Assembly: GCA_009469665.1 (NCBI GenBank) | Contig: SSTB01000052.1 | Location: 1-21,955 of the forward strand | DNA from: Azonexaceae bacterium | Lineage (GTDB): Bacteria; Pseudomonadota; Gammaproteobacteria; Burkholderiales; Rhodocyclaceae | Length of the DNA: 21,955 bases | Reading direction: 5' to 3' | In this document: piece by piece, positions 8,150 through 15,415 of the stretch | Numbering within the stretch: position 1 is the stretch's first letter | Layout: every line of letters starts with the position of its first letter | Program-made: the position numbers and the translations under genes | The notes under the pieces: model-generated | Told to the model about the DNA's origin: nothing | Databases searched by the model: none | The model's input: the letters and a program-made list of their open reading frames with translations, nothing else

Positions 8150-8171
8150 TCTCGAAAGGGGGATTTCGAGA
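8150..8171. repeat. Second hairpin stacked ahead of the terminator
   Basis: Perfect arms TCTCGAAA and TTTCGAGA with a 6-nt loop lie between the stop codon at 8185 and the terminator. The transcript's 3' end would therefore carry two consecutive stem-loops, which may protect the RNA from decay. Confidence 0.7.
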
Positions 8172-8184
8172 GGAGGGTAATGGT

Positions 8185-8361
8185 TCAGTGTCGGCGGCGA
8201 CGCAGGATGGCCCGGGCGGCGTAGAGGACGACTCCCGTCGCGATGCCTGCGGCGACCGCGCGGAGCAGTTCCGCATTGCCGTCGGCGAGCCAGTCCAGGC
8301 CGCTCACGCCGAGAAAGACGCCGAGGCTTTCGCTGATCGGCAGGCTGTCGCTGAAGGACAT
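8185..8361 (-). CDS. Small single-pass membrane protein, 58 residues, unknown
   Basis: The ATG at 8361 lies one base after the TGA of the 36-codon frame upstream (TGA-C-ATG), an arrangement typical of translational coupling. The protein has a Ser-rich acidic N-terminal half, then a hydrophobic helix at about residues 33-52 (LLRAVAAGIATGVVLYAARA) that ends in an RRRRH basic cap, suggesting a C-terminal tail anchored at the inner membrane with the cap in the cytoplasm. A longer in-frame start at 8421 exists, but it would overlap the upstream cistron entirely. Upstream GGAAAG is a weak ribosome-binding site. A clear terminator follows. I do not recognise the family. Confidence 0.65.
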   Translation of the reverse strand: MSFSDSLPISESLGVFLGVSGLDWLADGNAELLRAVAAGIATGVVLYAARAILRRRRH

Positions 8362-8362
8362 G

Positions 8363-8473
8363 TCAGAGGACTTTCCGGATGTCGGCGGAGATTTGTCCCG
8401 CATTGCCGGACTCCTGCTCAAACAGGTAACGCCGGGCGGCGGCGAGAAATTCCTGGCGGTTTTGGTCGTTCAT
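8363..8473 (-). CDS. Small soluble protein, 36 residues, unknown; first cistron of small-protein operon
   Basis: The frame starts MNDQNRQEFLAAARRYL and ends IRKVL. It is charged, helix-prone and contains no Cys. GC-rich third positions (GCC GCC GCC CGG) look coding. A purine-rich AGAGAAG lies about 6 nt before the ATG. A TAGAAT box at 8516-8521 (minus strand) could be its -10, but no -35 is evident. It ends one base before the next cistron's ATG. The kinase gene stops 126 nt upstream, so read-through from rstB is also possible. Its function is unknown; it may be a small regulator or partner of the membrane peptide that follows. Confidence 0.55.
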   Translation of the reverse strand: MNDQNRQEFLAAARRYLFEQESGNAGQISADIRKVL

Positions 8474-8557
8474 GTTGTTCTTCTCTGGAAAAAGCGTTTT
8501 GCGATGGGTGGCATTCTAGGGACGGCCGGGCTAGCGGTCTGTGGCGATTGCGTGGGG

Positions 8558-8573
8558 AGGCCGTAACCGGCCT
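8558..8573. terminator. Possible terminator hairpin after rstB
   Basis: Perfect 6-bp arms AGGCCG and CGGCCT flank a 4-nt loop just past the rstB stop at 8600. A second weaker hairpin (GCTG..ACCG with CGGTCAGC) overlaps the stop codon itself. Neither has a T-run, so termination would be weak or Rho-dependent. Confidence 0.4.
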
Positions 8574-8599
8574 TGATGCGCTGTGACCGACTGTGACGG

Positions 8600-10018
8600 T
8601 CAGCTCGGCTGCTGCTGTGGCCAGCTCAGGGTGAGCCGTGCCCCCCCCAGGGACGAGACGTCTGCCCGAGCGGTACCGCCGTGCAGTTCCATCACGCGCC
8701 GCGCGATGGCCAACCCCAGCCCGTAGCCCCCTGTGGATCGGTCGCGGGAGCGGTCGAGACGGGTAAAGGCAGAGAAGACGTGTTCCCGGTCTTCGGCCGG
8801 AATGCCGATGCCGTCGTCGTCGACGTGGATGGACAGCATCGAGTCTGTCCGTTCCAGTCGAATGGCGACCCGTTCCTTGGCGTATTTGAAGGCGTTGCGC
8901 AACAGGTTGCGCAACGCGTACGGCAGGGCCTTACGGTCGATGTCGGCGGAAAAATCCTCCGGCAGGTCGGCCAGATCGAGGGAGACCTCCAGGTGGCGAC
9001 CCAGGACGCGCATGGCTTCCACCTGCTCGCTCAGCCAGTTGGCCATCGGGATGTGGGTGAAATGAGAGGCAGGAGCTTCCCGTTCGAGCCGCGCGTAGGT
9101 CAGGCTGGTGTCGATGAGGTTGTCGAGCTCGTCGAGGTCGCCCTCCATCATGGCCCACAGGCGATCCCGCTCGTCGGCCGAATCGGTCCCCGAGAGCATT
9201 TCCAGGGCGAAGCGCAGGCGGGCGATGGGGGTGCGCAATTCGTGGGATATGCCCGAAGACAGCTCCTTGTGGGTGGCGATGAGCTGCTGGATGCGCTCCG
9301 CCATGCCGTTCAGGGTGTAGGCGAGGGGGGCGAACAATTGGCTGCGGGCGGTGGGGGCGCGAGCCTCCAGGTTGCCGTCGCCGAAGTCCCGGGCGGTCTG
9401 GCGCAATGCCTCCAGGTCGCGCCAAACGGGACGAATCCAGAACCAGAGCGCGACGGCGAAAATCAGGCCGATCAGGCTCCAGGTGAGAAGCCGCAAGCGC
9501 AGGTCCAGGGGGATGCGCTCGGGAATTTCCTGATTGCGCGCCGCCGCCAGGGGGCCAACCACCAGTACCTTGCTGGTGTTGCCCAGACGGTGATACATCA
9601 CGTCTCCGGCGTGGTCGATGGCAATGTCGCCGGCATCAAGCTTCAAGACCTGGGAGGCGGTGAGGACGCGGTCAAGGGAGATGCGTTCGACGATGTCCAG
9701 ATGGTAGGAAAATTTTTCGTCGAGGATCTTGATCTGCTTTTCCCAATTGCCGCGGGAGTGTCTGAAAAGCTCGTTTTCGATCAAGGTGATGGTGCCCCGC
9801 ATGAAGCGCCGGGCATAATCGTCGGTGATGCCCCTTTGGGCGGTGGAGATGACGAAATCGGCGGTGAAGGCGATGGCGACGAAGGAGCCCATCGCCAGCA
9901 GGTAGAAATTGAAGAAAAGCTTGGAAAGACTGTAGCGACCGCCCCGCCAGCGCGGCATCGAGACCCGGAACAACGAGCGCATCGGGCTCGGTCCGGGACT
10001 GCGCTCAGTTCCAGTCAT
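8600..10018 (-). CDS. rstB: RstB-like sensor histidine kinase
   Basis: A 472-residue inner-membrane kinase. Transmembrane helix 1 is near residues 35-58, a periplasmic sensor part runs to about 175, and helix 2 is at about 177-195, followed by a HAMP linker. The dimerisation box SSGISHELRTPIARLR has the phospho-accepting His259. The catalytic domain shows the N box LLRNAFKYA (about 372-380), G1 DDDGIGIP (400-407), FSAFTRLDRSR and G2 GYGLGLAIA (431-439). The N-terminal KLFFNFYLLAMG and the core match RstB-type kinases from memory. The ATG at 10018 overlaps rstA by 14 nt; a second ATG at 9982 is also possible, since residues 1-30 are not conserved. The periplasmic signal is unknown. Confidence 0.88.
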   Translation of the reverse strand: MTGTERSPGPSPMRSLFRVSMPRWRGGRYSLSKLFFNFYLLAMGSFVAIAFTADFVISTAQRGITDDYARRFMRGTITLIENELFRHSRGNWEKQIKILDEKFSYHLDIVERISLDRVLTASQVLKLDAGDIAIDHAGDVMYHRLGNTSKVLVVGPLAAARNQEIPERIPLDLRLRLLTWSLIGLIFAVALWFWIRPVWRDLEALRQTARDFGDGNLEARAPTARSQLFAPLAYTLNGMAERIQQLIATHKELSSGISHELRTPIARLRFALEMLSGTDSADERDRLWAMMEGDLDELDNLIDTSLTYARLEREAPASHFTHIPMANWLSEQVEAMRVLGRHLEVSLDLADLPEDFSADIDRKALPYALRNLLRNAFKYAKERVAIRLERTDSMLSIHVDDDGIGIPAEDREHVFSAFTRLDRSRDRSTGGYGLGLAIARRVMELHGGTARADVSSLGGARLTLSWPQQQPS

Positions 10019-10709
10019 GCTTGCTGAACAGGTAACCCTTTCCGCGCACGGTCTTGATCCGGGTGGGGTTCTCGGGATCGTCGTTGAGCTTTTTGCGCAG
10101 GCGGGAGATGCGGGCGTCGATGGAACGGTCGAGACCGTCGAAGCCGATGCCGCGGAGTTCCTGCAGGAGGTCGTCGCGGGAAAGTACATTGCCGGCATGG
10201 CAGGCAAGCAGCCACAGAAGGTCGAATTCGGCCGTGGTCAGATCGATGGGTTGCTCACCCAGGGTGGCGGTGCGGGTGGCCTGGCTGATGCGGAACTGGC
10301 CGAAAATCTTTTCCTCGCCACTGCCGGGCGCCGCTTCGGGGGCGGCCGGGAGGCGGCGCAGGAGCGCTTTGATGCGCGCCAGCAGCACCCGTGGCTGTAC
10401 CGGCTTGGCGATGTAATCGTCGGCCCCCATTTCGAGACCGAGAATCTGGTCGAAATCCTCGTCCCGGGCGGTGAGCATGAGAATCACGCCGCGGTAGGCG
10501 TGGCGCACGGCGCGGCAGACTTCGAAGCCGTCCTTGCCCGGGAGCATGACGTCCAGGATGACGAGGTCGGGCTGCTCTGCCAGGATGCGGGTCTCGGCAG
10601 TGTCTCCACGGCCTTCGATGGCGACTTCAAAATCGTTGCGGGTGAGATATTCGGAGGTCAGTCCGGCGAGGCGTTCGTCGTCTTCGACGAGGAGGATGCG
10701 AGCGATCAT
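10005..10709 (-). CDS. rstA: RstA-like OmpR/PhoB family response regulator
   Basis: A 234-residue DNA-binding regulator. The receiver domain (1-120) has the acidic pair at Asp10-Asp11, the phospho-accepting Asp53 in LVILDVMLPGKDG, Thr80 and Lys102 in YIAKP. The winged-helix domain (about 135-228) carries DLTTAEFDLLWLLA and DGLDRSIDARISRLRKKL, close to RstA, then IKTVRGKGYLF. It pairs with the downstream kinase, whose start lies inside this gene. A promoter with TTGAAG and TACACT spaced 17 nt ends only 7 nt before the ATG, and no Shine-Dalgarno is visible, so the mRNA may be leaderless. The gene is divergent from a desaturase, which is a possible target by position only. Confidence 0.92.
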   Translation of the reverse strand: MIARILLVEDDERLAGLTSEYLTRNDFEVAIEGRGDTAETRILAEQPDLVILDVMLPGKDGFEVCRAVRHAYRGVILMLTARDEDFDQILGLEMGADDYIAKPVQPRVLLARIKALLRRLPAAPEAAPGSGEEKIFGQFRISQATRTATLGEQPIDLTTAEFDLLWLLACHAGNVLSRDDLLQELRGIGFDGLDRSIDARISRLRKKLNDDPENPTRIKTVRGKGYLFSKHDWN

Positions 10710-10716
10710 GGCGCCT

Positions 10717-10745
10717 AGTGTAGCGTTCCCTGGGGCCTGCTTCAA
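10717..10745 (-). promoter_or_regulatory. Sigma-70-type promoter of rstAB
   Basis: On the minus strand TTGAAG (10745-10740) and TACACT (10722-10717) are separated by exactly 17 nt. The -10 ends 7 nt before the rstA ATG, placing the predicted start at or next to the initiation codon. Confidence 0.6.
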
Positions 10746-10787
10746 AACCCTCATGGGCGCGGGGTATCCGGAGCATCGGCCATGCCT

Positions 10788-10793
10788 TAGAAT
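10788..10793 (+). promoter_or_regulatory. Candidate -10 box of the desaturase-dsbB operon
   Basis: TAGAAT followed by GGACCG, 27 nt before the GTG start. The -35 region (TATCCG at 17-nt spacing) is poor. The coaBC -10 candidate has nearly the same 12-mer. Confidence 0.4.
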
Positions 10794-10820
10794 GGACCGT
10801 CGGATTTTGCTGGAGCTTGT

Positions 10821-11993
10821 GTGGATTTCCTGTTTTCCGGGGTGTTCGATCTGCCCTGGTGGGCTTACGGGCTGGTGGCCCTCGGCCTCACCCATGTGAC
10901 CATTGCGGCGGTCACCATTTTTTTGCATCGCTGCCAGGCCCACCGGGCTTTGGAACTGGCGCCGCTGCCCTCGCACTTTTTCCGATTCTGGCTGTGGCTG
11001 ACCACCGGTATGATTACCCGGGAGTGGGCTGCCATCCACCGCAAGCACCATGCCAAGTGCGAAACGTCCGATGACCCCCACAGCCCCCAGATCCTGGGCC
11101 TCAACCGGGTGCTTTGGGCGGGGGTGTTCCTCTACGTGCGGGAATCCCACAATCCCGAGACCCTTGCCCGCTACGGTCACGGCACGCCGGATGACTGGCT
11201 GGAACGCAGGCTCTATACCCCCTGGCATAAATTTGGCGTCGTCCTCATGGCGGCGATCGATCTGACCCTCTTCGGAGTCTTGCCGGGGGTTCTGATCTGG
11301 GCGGTTCAGATGGTTTGGATTCCGTTCTGGGCCGCCGGGGTCATCAACGGCGTGGGGCATTTTTGGGGGTATCGCAATTTCGGCTGCGCTGATGCATCGA
11401 CCAATATCGTGCCCTGGGGCATCCTGATCGGCGGCGAGGAGTTGCACAACAATCATCATGCCTATGCCACCTCGGCCAAGCTTTCCAATCGCTGGTACGA
11501 ATTCGACATCGGCTGGTTCTACATTTGTCTACTGGCCCTGCTCGGTCAGGCCCGGGTGAAGAAGGTGGCGCCCCTACCGCGTCTGGGCATCCCGCGGGCC
11601 GAGGTGGACCTGGAGACGCTCCAGGCCCTCATTACCTGCCGTTACGATGTGTTGGCGCGCTACGCGCGTTCCTTGGCCGAAGTCTACCGCCAGGAAATAG
11701 AGGGTCTGGCCGACCGGGCGCAATTCAAGGGCTTGAAGCGCTGGTTGGACGTCGACGCCCGTGCCGTACCCGCGGAGTGGCGCGGGCGCCTGGAGGCCCT
11801 ACTGGCGCGCAGTCAACCCCTGGCGACCCTCTACGCCATGCGCGAAGAACTGGCCGAGGTCTGGAGCCGAACTAACGCCAGTGCGGAACAATTGGTAGGC
11901 GCCCTTCAGGCCTGGTGCCAGAAGGCCGACGATTCAGGTATAGCCCAGCTCAGGGAGCTTTCCGTGAGGGTGCGCAGCTATGCGCCAGGGTGA
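10821..11993 (+). CDS. Membrane fatty-acid desaturase (DesA/stearoyl-CoA desaturase type) with long C-terminal extension
   Basis: A 390-residue integral membrane di-iron enzyme that introduces a double bond into membrane acyl chains. All three His boxes are present: HRCQAH (36-41), HRKHH (73-77) and HNNHH (209-213), plus the conserved NGVGHFWGYRNF (176-187). Hydrophobic helices flank these boxes (about 12-35, 52-66, 140-175 and 229-243). Residues from about 255 to 390 form a charged helical tail beyond the usual catalytic fold, a feature I recall from betaproteobacterial relatives. The start is GTG at 10821 with GGAG 8 nt upstream. Its end overlaps dsbB by 14 nt. Divergent rstAB may regulate it. 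The substrate and bond position cannot be read. Confidence 0.92.
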   Translation: MDFLFSGVFDLPWWAYGLVALGLTHVTIAAVTIFLHRCQAHRALELAPLPSHFFRFWLWLTTGMITREWAAIHRKHHAKCETSDDPHSPQILGLNRVLWAGVFLYVRESHNPETLARYGHGTPDDWLERRLYTPWHKFGVVLMAAIDLTLFGVLPGVLIWAVQMVWIPFWAAGVINGVGHFWGYRNFGCADASTNIVPWGILIGGEELHNNHHAYATSAKLSNRWYEFDIGWFYICLLALLGQARVKKVAPLPRLGIPRAEVDLETLQALITCRYDVLARYARSLAEVYRQEIEGLADRAQFKGLKRWLDVDARAVPAEWRGRLEALLARSQPLATLYAMREELAEVWSRTNASAEQLVGALQAWCQKADDSGIAQLRELSVRVRSYAPG

Positions 11994-12498
11994 ATGTGCG
12001 CTCCTGGCCCAGGTGCCGACGCGGGCCTGGTTTGCCACCCTGGCTCTGGGCGCCTTCGGCTTGGTTGCGGTGGGCATGGAATTGCAGACGCTCCTGCGGC
12101 TGGCGCCTTGCCCCTTGTGCATCTTCCAGCGCCTGCTCTATCTGGTGATTGGCGTGCTGGGGCTGGCCGGCGTTTTCCTGCCCGCGCTGCGCTTGCTGTG
12201 GTGCGCGCTGGTCGCCCTCGTGGGCCTGGGTGGCGCCGGGGTTGCCGCATACCAGAGCTGGATGCAGGCCTTCCCCCATCTGGCGACTGAATGCGGTTTT
12301 ACCGAACCGACGGCCATAGAGCGTTTGGTCGACGCCCTGGGGCTGGCCTGGCCGGGACTCTTTCTGGCGACCGGCTTTTGTACCAGCCGCGATTGGGAGT
12401 TCCTGGGGCTTTCCATGGCCAACTGGTCCTTCTTCGTTTTTTTAGGCATGGCCGGATTCAGCTACGCCCTGATGCGTTGCGGCAGAACAGGGCAATAA
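11980..12498 (+). CDS. dsbB: Disulfide bond formation protein B (DsbB)
   Basis: A 172-residue inner-membrane protein with four hydrophobic helices (about 17-35, 49-68, 73-92 and 147-166). It reoxidises periplasmic DsbA and passes electrons to quinone. The first periplasmic loop has the redox pair Cys44-Pro-Leu-Cys47 in LAPCPLCIFQR, with the conserved Gln and Arg. The second loop has Cys105 and Cys134, the pair that reacts with DsbA. Length matches the family. The ATG at 11980 lies inside the desaturase gene (14-nt overlap), so the two are co-translated. A bidirectional terminator begins at the stop codon. Confidence 0.95.
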   Translation: MRQGECALLAQVPTRAWFATLALGAFGLVAVGMELQTLLRLAPCPLCIFQRLLYLVIGVLGLAGVFLPALRLLWCALVALVGLGGAGVAAYQSWMQAFPHLATECGFTEPTAIERLVDALGLAWPGLFLATGFCTSRDWEFLGLSMANWSFFVFLGMAGFSYALMRCGRTGQ

Positions 12499-12523
12499 AA
12501 AACCCGCCGGTGGGGCGGGTTTT
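12499..12523. terminator. Bidirectional Rho-independent terminator between dsbB and rpmG
   Basis: Arms AAAACCCGCC and GGCGGGTTTT around a 5-nt loop. The A-run on the left and T-run on the right make it active for both the dsbB transcript (plus) and the rpmB-rpmG transcript (minus), which converge here. Confidence 0.92.
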
Positions 12524-12540
12524 CAGCGGGGCAACAGGCC

Positions 12541-12708
12541 TTACTTCAGTTTCACTTCCTTGAAGGCCACATGCTTGCGGACCTTCGGGTCGTACTTCAC
12601 GAACTCCAGCTTCTCAGGCGTCGTGCGCTTGTTCTTGGAGGTGGTGTAGAAGTAGCCGGTGCCGGCCGTGGATTCCAGCTTGATTTTTTCGCGACCGCCT
12701 TTAGCCAT
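12541..12708 (-). CDS. rpmG: 50S ribosomal protein L33
   Basis: A 55-residue protein, normal L33 length, starting [14 protein letters not shown] and ending FKEVKLK, with the conserved [20 protein letters not shown] core. It contains no cysteine, so it is the zinc-independent (C-minus) form. The ATG at 12708 has a clear AGGAAG ribosome-binding site. It is co-transcribed with rpmB 19 nt upstream, the standard radC-rpmB-rpmG order, and its transcript ends at the shared terminator with dsbB. Confidence 0.97.
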   Translation of the reverse strand: MAKGGREKIKLESTAGTGYFYTTSKNKRTTPEKLEFVKYDPKVRKHVAFKEVKLK

Positions 12709-12727
12709 TTCGCTCTTCCTTTATCTA

Positions 12728-12961
12728 TCAGACTTCGCCACGGGCGCGCAGGTCGGCGAGGACGACATCGATGCCGTTCTTGTCGATGATGCGCAGACCG
12801 GCGTTGGAAACGCGCAGGCGGATGAAGCGGTTTTCACTTTCGACCCAGAAACGGCGGTATTGCAGATTGGGCAGGAAGCGGCGCTTCGTTTTGTTGTTGG
12901 CGTGGGAAACGTTGTTCCCAACCATCGGGCTCTTGCCCGTCACTTGGCAGACTCGCGCCAT
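12728..12961 (-). CDS. rpmB: 50S ribosomal protein L28
   Basis: A 77-residue L28 of usual length. It starts [20 protein letters not shown], with the conserved [13 protein letters not shown] and [19 protein letters not shown] blocks. Only one cysteine is present, so no zinc-binding cysteine set exists. The ATG at 12961 has GGAG 8-9 nt upstream. Its own promoter lies at 13005-13034, giving a leader of about 40 nt. rpmG follows after 19 nt. Confidence 0.97.
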   Translation of the reverse strand: MARVCQVTGKSPMVGNNVSHANNKTKRRFLPNLQYRRFWVESENRFIRLRVSNAGLRIIDKNGIDVVLADLRARGEV

Positions 12962-13004
12962 GAGGGTGCTCCAGTTCCGGTAATTCGTTAGAGGAAAGCC
13001 CGCG

Positions 13005-13034
13005 ATTTTAGCGGAATCGTAGGCCGCCAGGCAA
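13005..13034 (-). promoter_or_regulatory. Sigma-70 promoter of rpmB-rpmG
   Basis: On the minus strand TTGCCT (13034-13029) and TAAAAT (13010-13005) are 18 nt apart. It lies in the radC/rpmB gap and would let ribosomal protein genes be made independently of radC. No terminator separates it from radC. Confidence 0.65.
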
Positions 13035-13048
13035 GTTTTTTGTATCGT

Positions 13049-13729
13049 TCAGAGGAGCCCCCGCTCCGAGAACGAAAGCGGGCTGCCCGTGCCGGCGACG
13101 ATGAAGTGGTCGAGTACCTTAACCTCGACCAGGGCAAGGGCGTCCTTCAGGTTGCGGGTGAGCGCTTCGTCCGCCCGGGAGGGTTCGGCGACGCCGGAGG
13201 GGTGGTTGTGAGCCAGGATGACCCCCGCGGCATTGTGGCGCAGGGCGGCTTTCACCACCTCCCGGGGATAGACCGAAGTACCGGTGAGGCTGCCGCGGAA
13301 GAGCTCCTCGCTGGCAATAAGGCGATTCTGGGCGTCGAGCCACAGGGCGACGAAGGCCTCGTGGGGACGTCCGGCGAGGTGGAGTCGCAGCCAGTCCCGC
13401 ACCGCGGCGGGGGAGGTGAAGGCGTCACGGGCGACCAGCTCCTGGGTCAGGGCACGGCGGGCGAGCTCGAAACTGGCTTTCAACTGGGCCGCCTTGGCGG
13501 TGCCGATGCCGGGAACTTCCGCCAGGTCGTCGACGGTGGCCTCGACCAACTTCTCCAGCCGTCCGCCATAGCGTTGCAAAAGATCCCGGGCGAGGTCGAC
13601 GGCGCTTTTTCCTCGCACCCCGACCCGCAGGTAGATGGCGAGAAGTTCCGCGTCGGACAAGGCGCCGGGACCGAGGCGGAGCAGGCGTTCCCGGGGGCGG
13701 TCGCCCTCGGGCCAGTCGGTGATGGCCAT
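13049..13729 (-). CDS. radC: RadC family JAB/MPN-domain protein
   Basis: A 226-residue protein, typical for RadC. An N-terminal helix-hairpin-helix region has LSDAELLAI and [13 protein letters not shown] (71-83). The C-terminal JAMM-type metal site is [15 protein letters not shown], with His174, His176 and Asp187. RadC was once linked to DNA repair, but its true function remains unclear. The ATG at 13729 gives the family start [17 protein letters not shown]; a longer open frame reaches 13822 but would run through the inverted-repeat promoter and into the coaBC coding start. The gene is divergent from coaBC and precedes rpmB, the same arrangement as in E. coli. Confidence 0.94.
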   Translation of the reverse strand: MAITDWPEGDRPRERLLRLGPGALSDAELLAIYLRVGVRGKSAVDLARDLLQRYGGRLEKLVEATVDDLAEVPGIGTAKAAQLKASFELARRALTQELVARDAFTSPAAVRDWLRLHLAGRPHEAFVALWLDAQNRLIASEELFRGSLTGTSVYPREVVKAALRHNAAGVILAHNHPSGVAEPSRADEALTRNLKDALALVEVKVLDHFIVAGTGSPLSFSERGLL

Positions 13730-13736
13730 GGGATTT

Positions 13737-13768
13737 CCAGTAGAATGGTCCGCATCGCATTCTACTGG
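13737..13768. promoter_or_regulatory. Perfect inverted repeat with a -10-like box in each arm, radC/coaBC gap
   Basis: Arms CCAGTAGAATG (13737-13747) and CATTCTACTGG (13758-13768) enclose 10 nt. Each arm contains TAGAAT in the direction of one gene: plus for coaBC, minus for radC. Both predicted starts fall near 13752-13753, giving matched 5' leaders of about 23 nt. No good -35 is seen on either side. It could also be a dimeric operator. Confidence 0.65.
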
Positions 13769-13775
13769 CAAGACA

Positions 13776-14966
13776 ATGGAATTGCATGGCAAGCGCATCG
13801 TTCTTGGGGTGACCGGCGGCATTGCGGCCTACAAGGCGGCGGAGCTGGTCCGCCTGCTGACGAAGGCAGGGGCTGAGGTGCAGGTGGCGATGACCGAGGC
13901 GGCGACCCACTTCGTCACGACCACGACCTTTCAGGCTCTTTCCGGGCGGCCGGTGTTCGTCGATCAGTGGGACGATCGACGCGCCAACGGCATGGCCCAT
14001 ATCGACCTCTCCCGGCAGGCCGACTGCATCGTTGTGGCGCCGGCTTCGGCGGATTTCCTGGCGCGCGTCGCCCACGGCCTGGCCGACGATCTGCTCGCCA
14101 CCCTCGTGCTGGCCCGCGACTGCCCCTTGCTGGTGGCGCCGGCCATGAACCGGCAGATGTGGCAAAGTCTGGCGACCCGCCGCAATGTGGCGACCCTGGC
14201 CGGCGATGGCGTCGCGGTTCTGGGGCCTGCATCCGGTGAGCAGGCCTGCGGCGAGATCGGCGAGGGCCGCATGCTCGAAGCCGAGGAAATCTTCGAAGCC
14301 CTGGTGGCCTTCTTCACTCCCAAGGTGCTCGCCGGTCGGCGGGTGCTTCTGACGGCGGGGCCGACGTTCGAGGCCATCGACGCCGTGCGCGGCATCACCA
14401 ATCTCTCGTCCGGGCGCATGGGTTACGCCCTGGCTCAGGCGGCGCAGCGGGCGGGGGCGGCGGTGACCCTGGTTTCCGGGCCGGTGGAACTGCCTGTTCC
14501 GGCGGGGGTCGAGCGCATCGACGTGCGCAGCGCCCTCGACATGCATCGTGAAGTGATGGCCCGGGCAGCACGATGCGACGTGTTCATTGGTGTCGCCGCG
14601 GTGGCCGACTACCGCCCCGCGGCACCGGCCGCGCACAAACTGAAGAAGGACGCGGGCGGAGTGCCACCGGTGGAACTACTCGAAAACCCTGACATACTGG
14701 CCGAGGTTGCGGCCTTGCCGAGCCCGCCCTTCTGCGTGGGCTTCGCAGCCGAAAGCGGCAACCTGGAGGAGTACGCCCGCAAAAAGCGGGAGAAGAAGAA
14801 AATCCCCCTCATCGCGGCCAATCTGATTCAGGACGGCTTCGGCGGTGACGACAACCGGCTGGTGCTGGTGGATGACGCGGGAGTCCATCCCCTCACCCCC
14901 GGTGCCAAGGCGCTCCTGGCGCGGCAACTGGTGGAACATATCGCTCGACTTCTGGAAAAACGCTGA
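13776..14966 (+). CDS. coaBC: Bifunctional phosphopantothenoylcysteine decarboxylase / phosphopantothenate-cysteine ligase
   Basis: A 396-residue cytosolic enzyme (also called Dfp) that catalyses two consecutive steps of coenzyme A synthesis. The CoaC flavoprotein half (1-190) has [10 protein letters not shown] (11-20), catalytic His75 in MAHIDLS, the PAMN substrate clamp (122-125) and the [10 protein letters not shown] flap with Cys158. The CoaB half (about 188-396) has [30 protein letters not shown] nucleotide-binding residues (191-216), AAVADYRP (274-281), KLKK (288-291) and ENPDIL. The ATG at 13776 lies right after the inverted-repeat promoter. Its TGA overlaps the dut ATG by one base (TGATG). 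Confidence 0.96.
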   Translation: MELHGKRIVLGVTGGIAAYKAAELVRLLTKAGAEVQVAMTEAATHFVTTTTFQALSGRPVFVDQWDDRRANGMAHIDLSRQADCIVVAPASADFLARVAHGLADDLLATLVLARDCPLLVAPAMNRQMWQSLATRRNVATLAGDGVAVLGPASGEQACGEIGEGRMLEAEEIFEALVAFFTPKVLAGRRVLLTAGPTFEAIDAVRGITNLSSGRMGYALAQAAQRAGAAVTLVSGPVELPVPAGVERIDVRSALDMHREVMARAARCDVFIGVAAVADYRPAAPAAHKLKKDAGGVPPVELLENPDILAEVAALPSPPFCVGFAAESGNLEEYARKKREKKKIPLIAANLIQDGFGGDDNRLVLVDDAGVHPLTPGAKALLARQLVEHIARLLEKR

Positions 14967-15415
14967 TGCATCGTATCGACGTCCGCATTCTCGATCCCCG
15001 TCTGAAGGATTCGCCCCCCCATTACGCCACCCCGGGCTCGGCCGGGCTCGATCTGCGGGCCTGTCTGGATGCGCCGCTCCACTTGCCTCCCGGCGGCACC
15101 ATCCTGGTCCCCACAGGCATGGCCATCCATCTGGCCGACCCCGGCCTCGCCGCCATGATCCTGCCGCGCTCGGGGCTGGGGCACAAATACGGCATCGTGC
15201 TGGGCAACCTGGTCGGCCTGATCGATTCCGATTACCAGGGGGAGTTGATGGTTTCGGTGTGGAATCGGGGCAGGGAGTCCTTCACCCTCAATCCCCTCGA
15301 TCGCATTGCCCAACTGGTGGTCGTTCCCGTCCTGCAAGTGGGCTTCAACGTGGTCGATGAATTCGACGTTTCGGTGCGCGGGACGGGGGGGTTCGGGAGT
15401 ACCGGCAAGTCATGA
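14966..15415 (+). CDS. dut: Deoxyuridine 5'-triphosphate nucleotidohydrolase (dUTPase)
   Basis: A 149-residue trimeric dUTPase that converts dUTP to dUMP and pyrophosphate, keeping uracil out of DNA and supplying thymidylate synthesis. All five motifs are present: AGLDLRA (26-32), PRSGLG (67-72), [11 protein letters not shown] (84-94) with the catalytic Asp, DRIAQLV (112-118) and the C-terminal [10 protein letters not shown] arm (138-147). It starts one base inside the coaBC stop. Its own stop overlaps the cytochrome gene ATG by 4 nt (ATGA). Confidence 0.97.
   Translation: MHRIDVRILDPRLKDSPPHYATPGSAGLDLRACLDAPLHLPPGGTILVPTGMAIHLADPGLAAMILPRSGLGHKYGIVLGNLVGLIDSDYQGELMVSVWNRGRESFTLNPLDRIAQLVVVPVLQVGFNVVDEFDVSVRGTGGFGSTGKS

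Noticed and set aside
8681..10027. Plus-strand frame of 448 codons opposite rstB
   Set aside because: Antisense shadow; the kinase boxes on the minus strand are complete.
13730..13822. Upstream extension of radC by 31 codons
   Set aside because: It would read through the inverted-repeat promoter and the coaBC start, and family N-termini fit the ATG at 13729.
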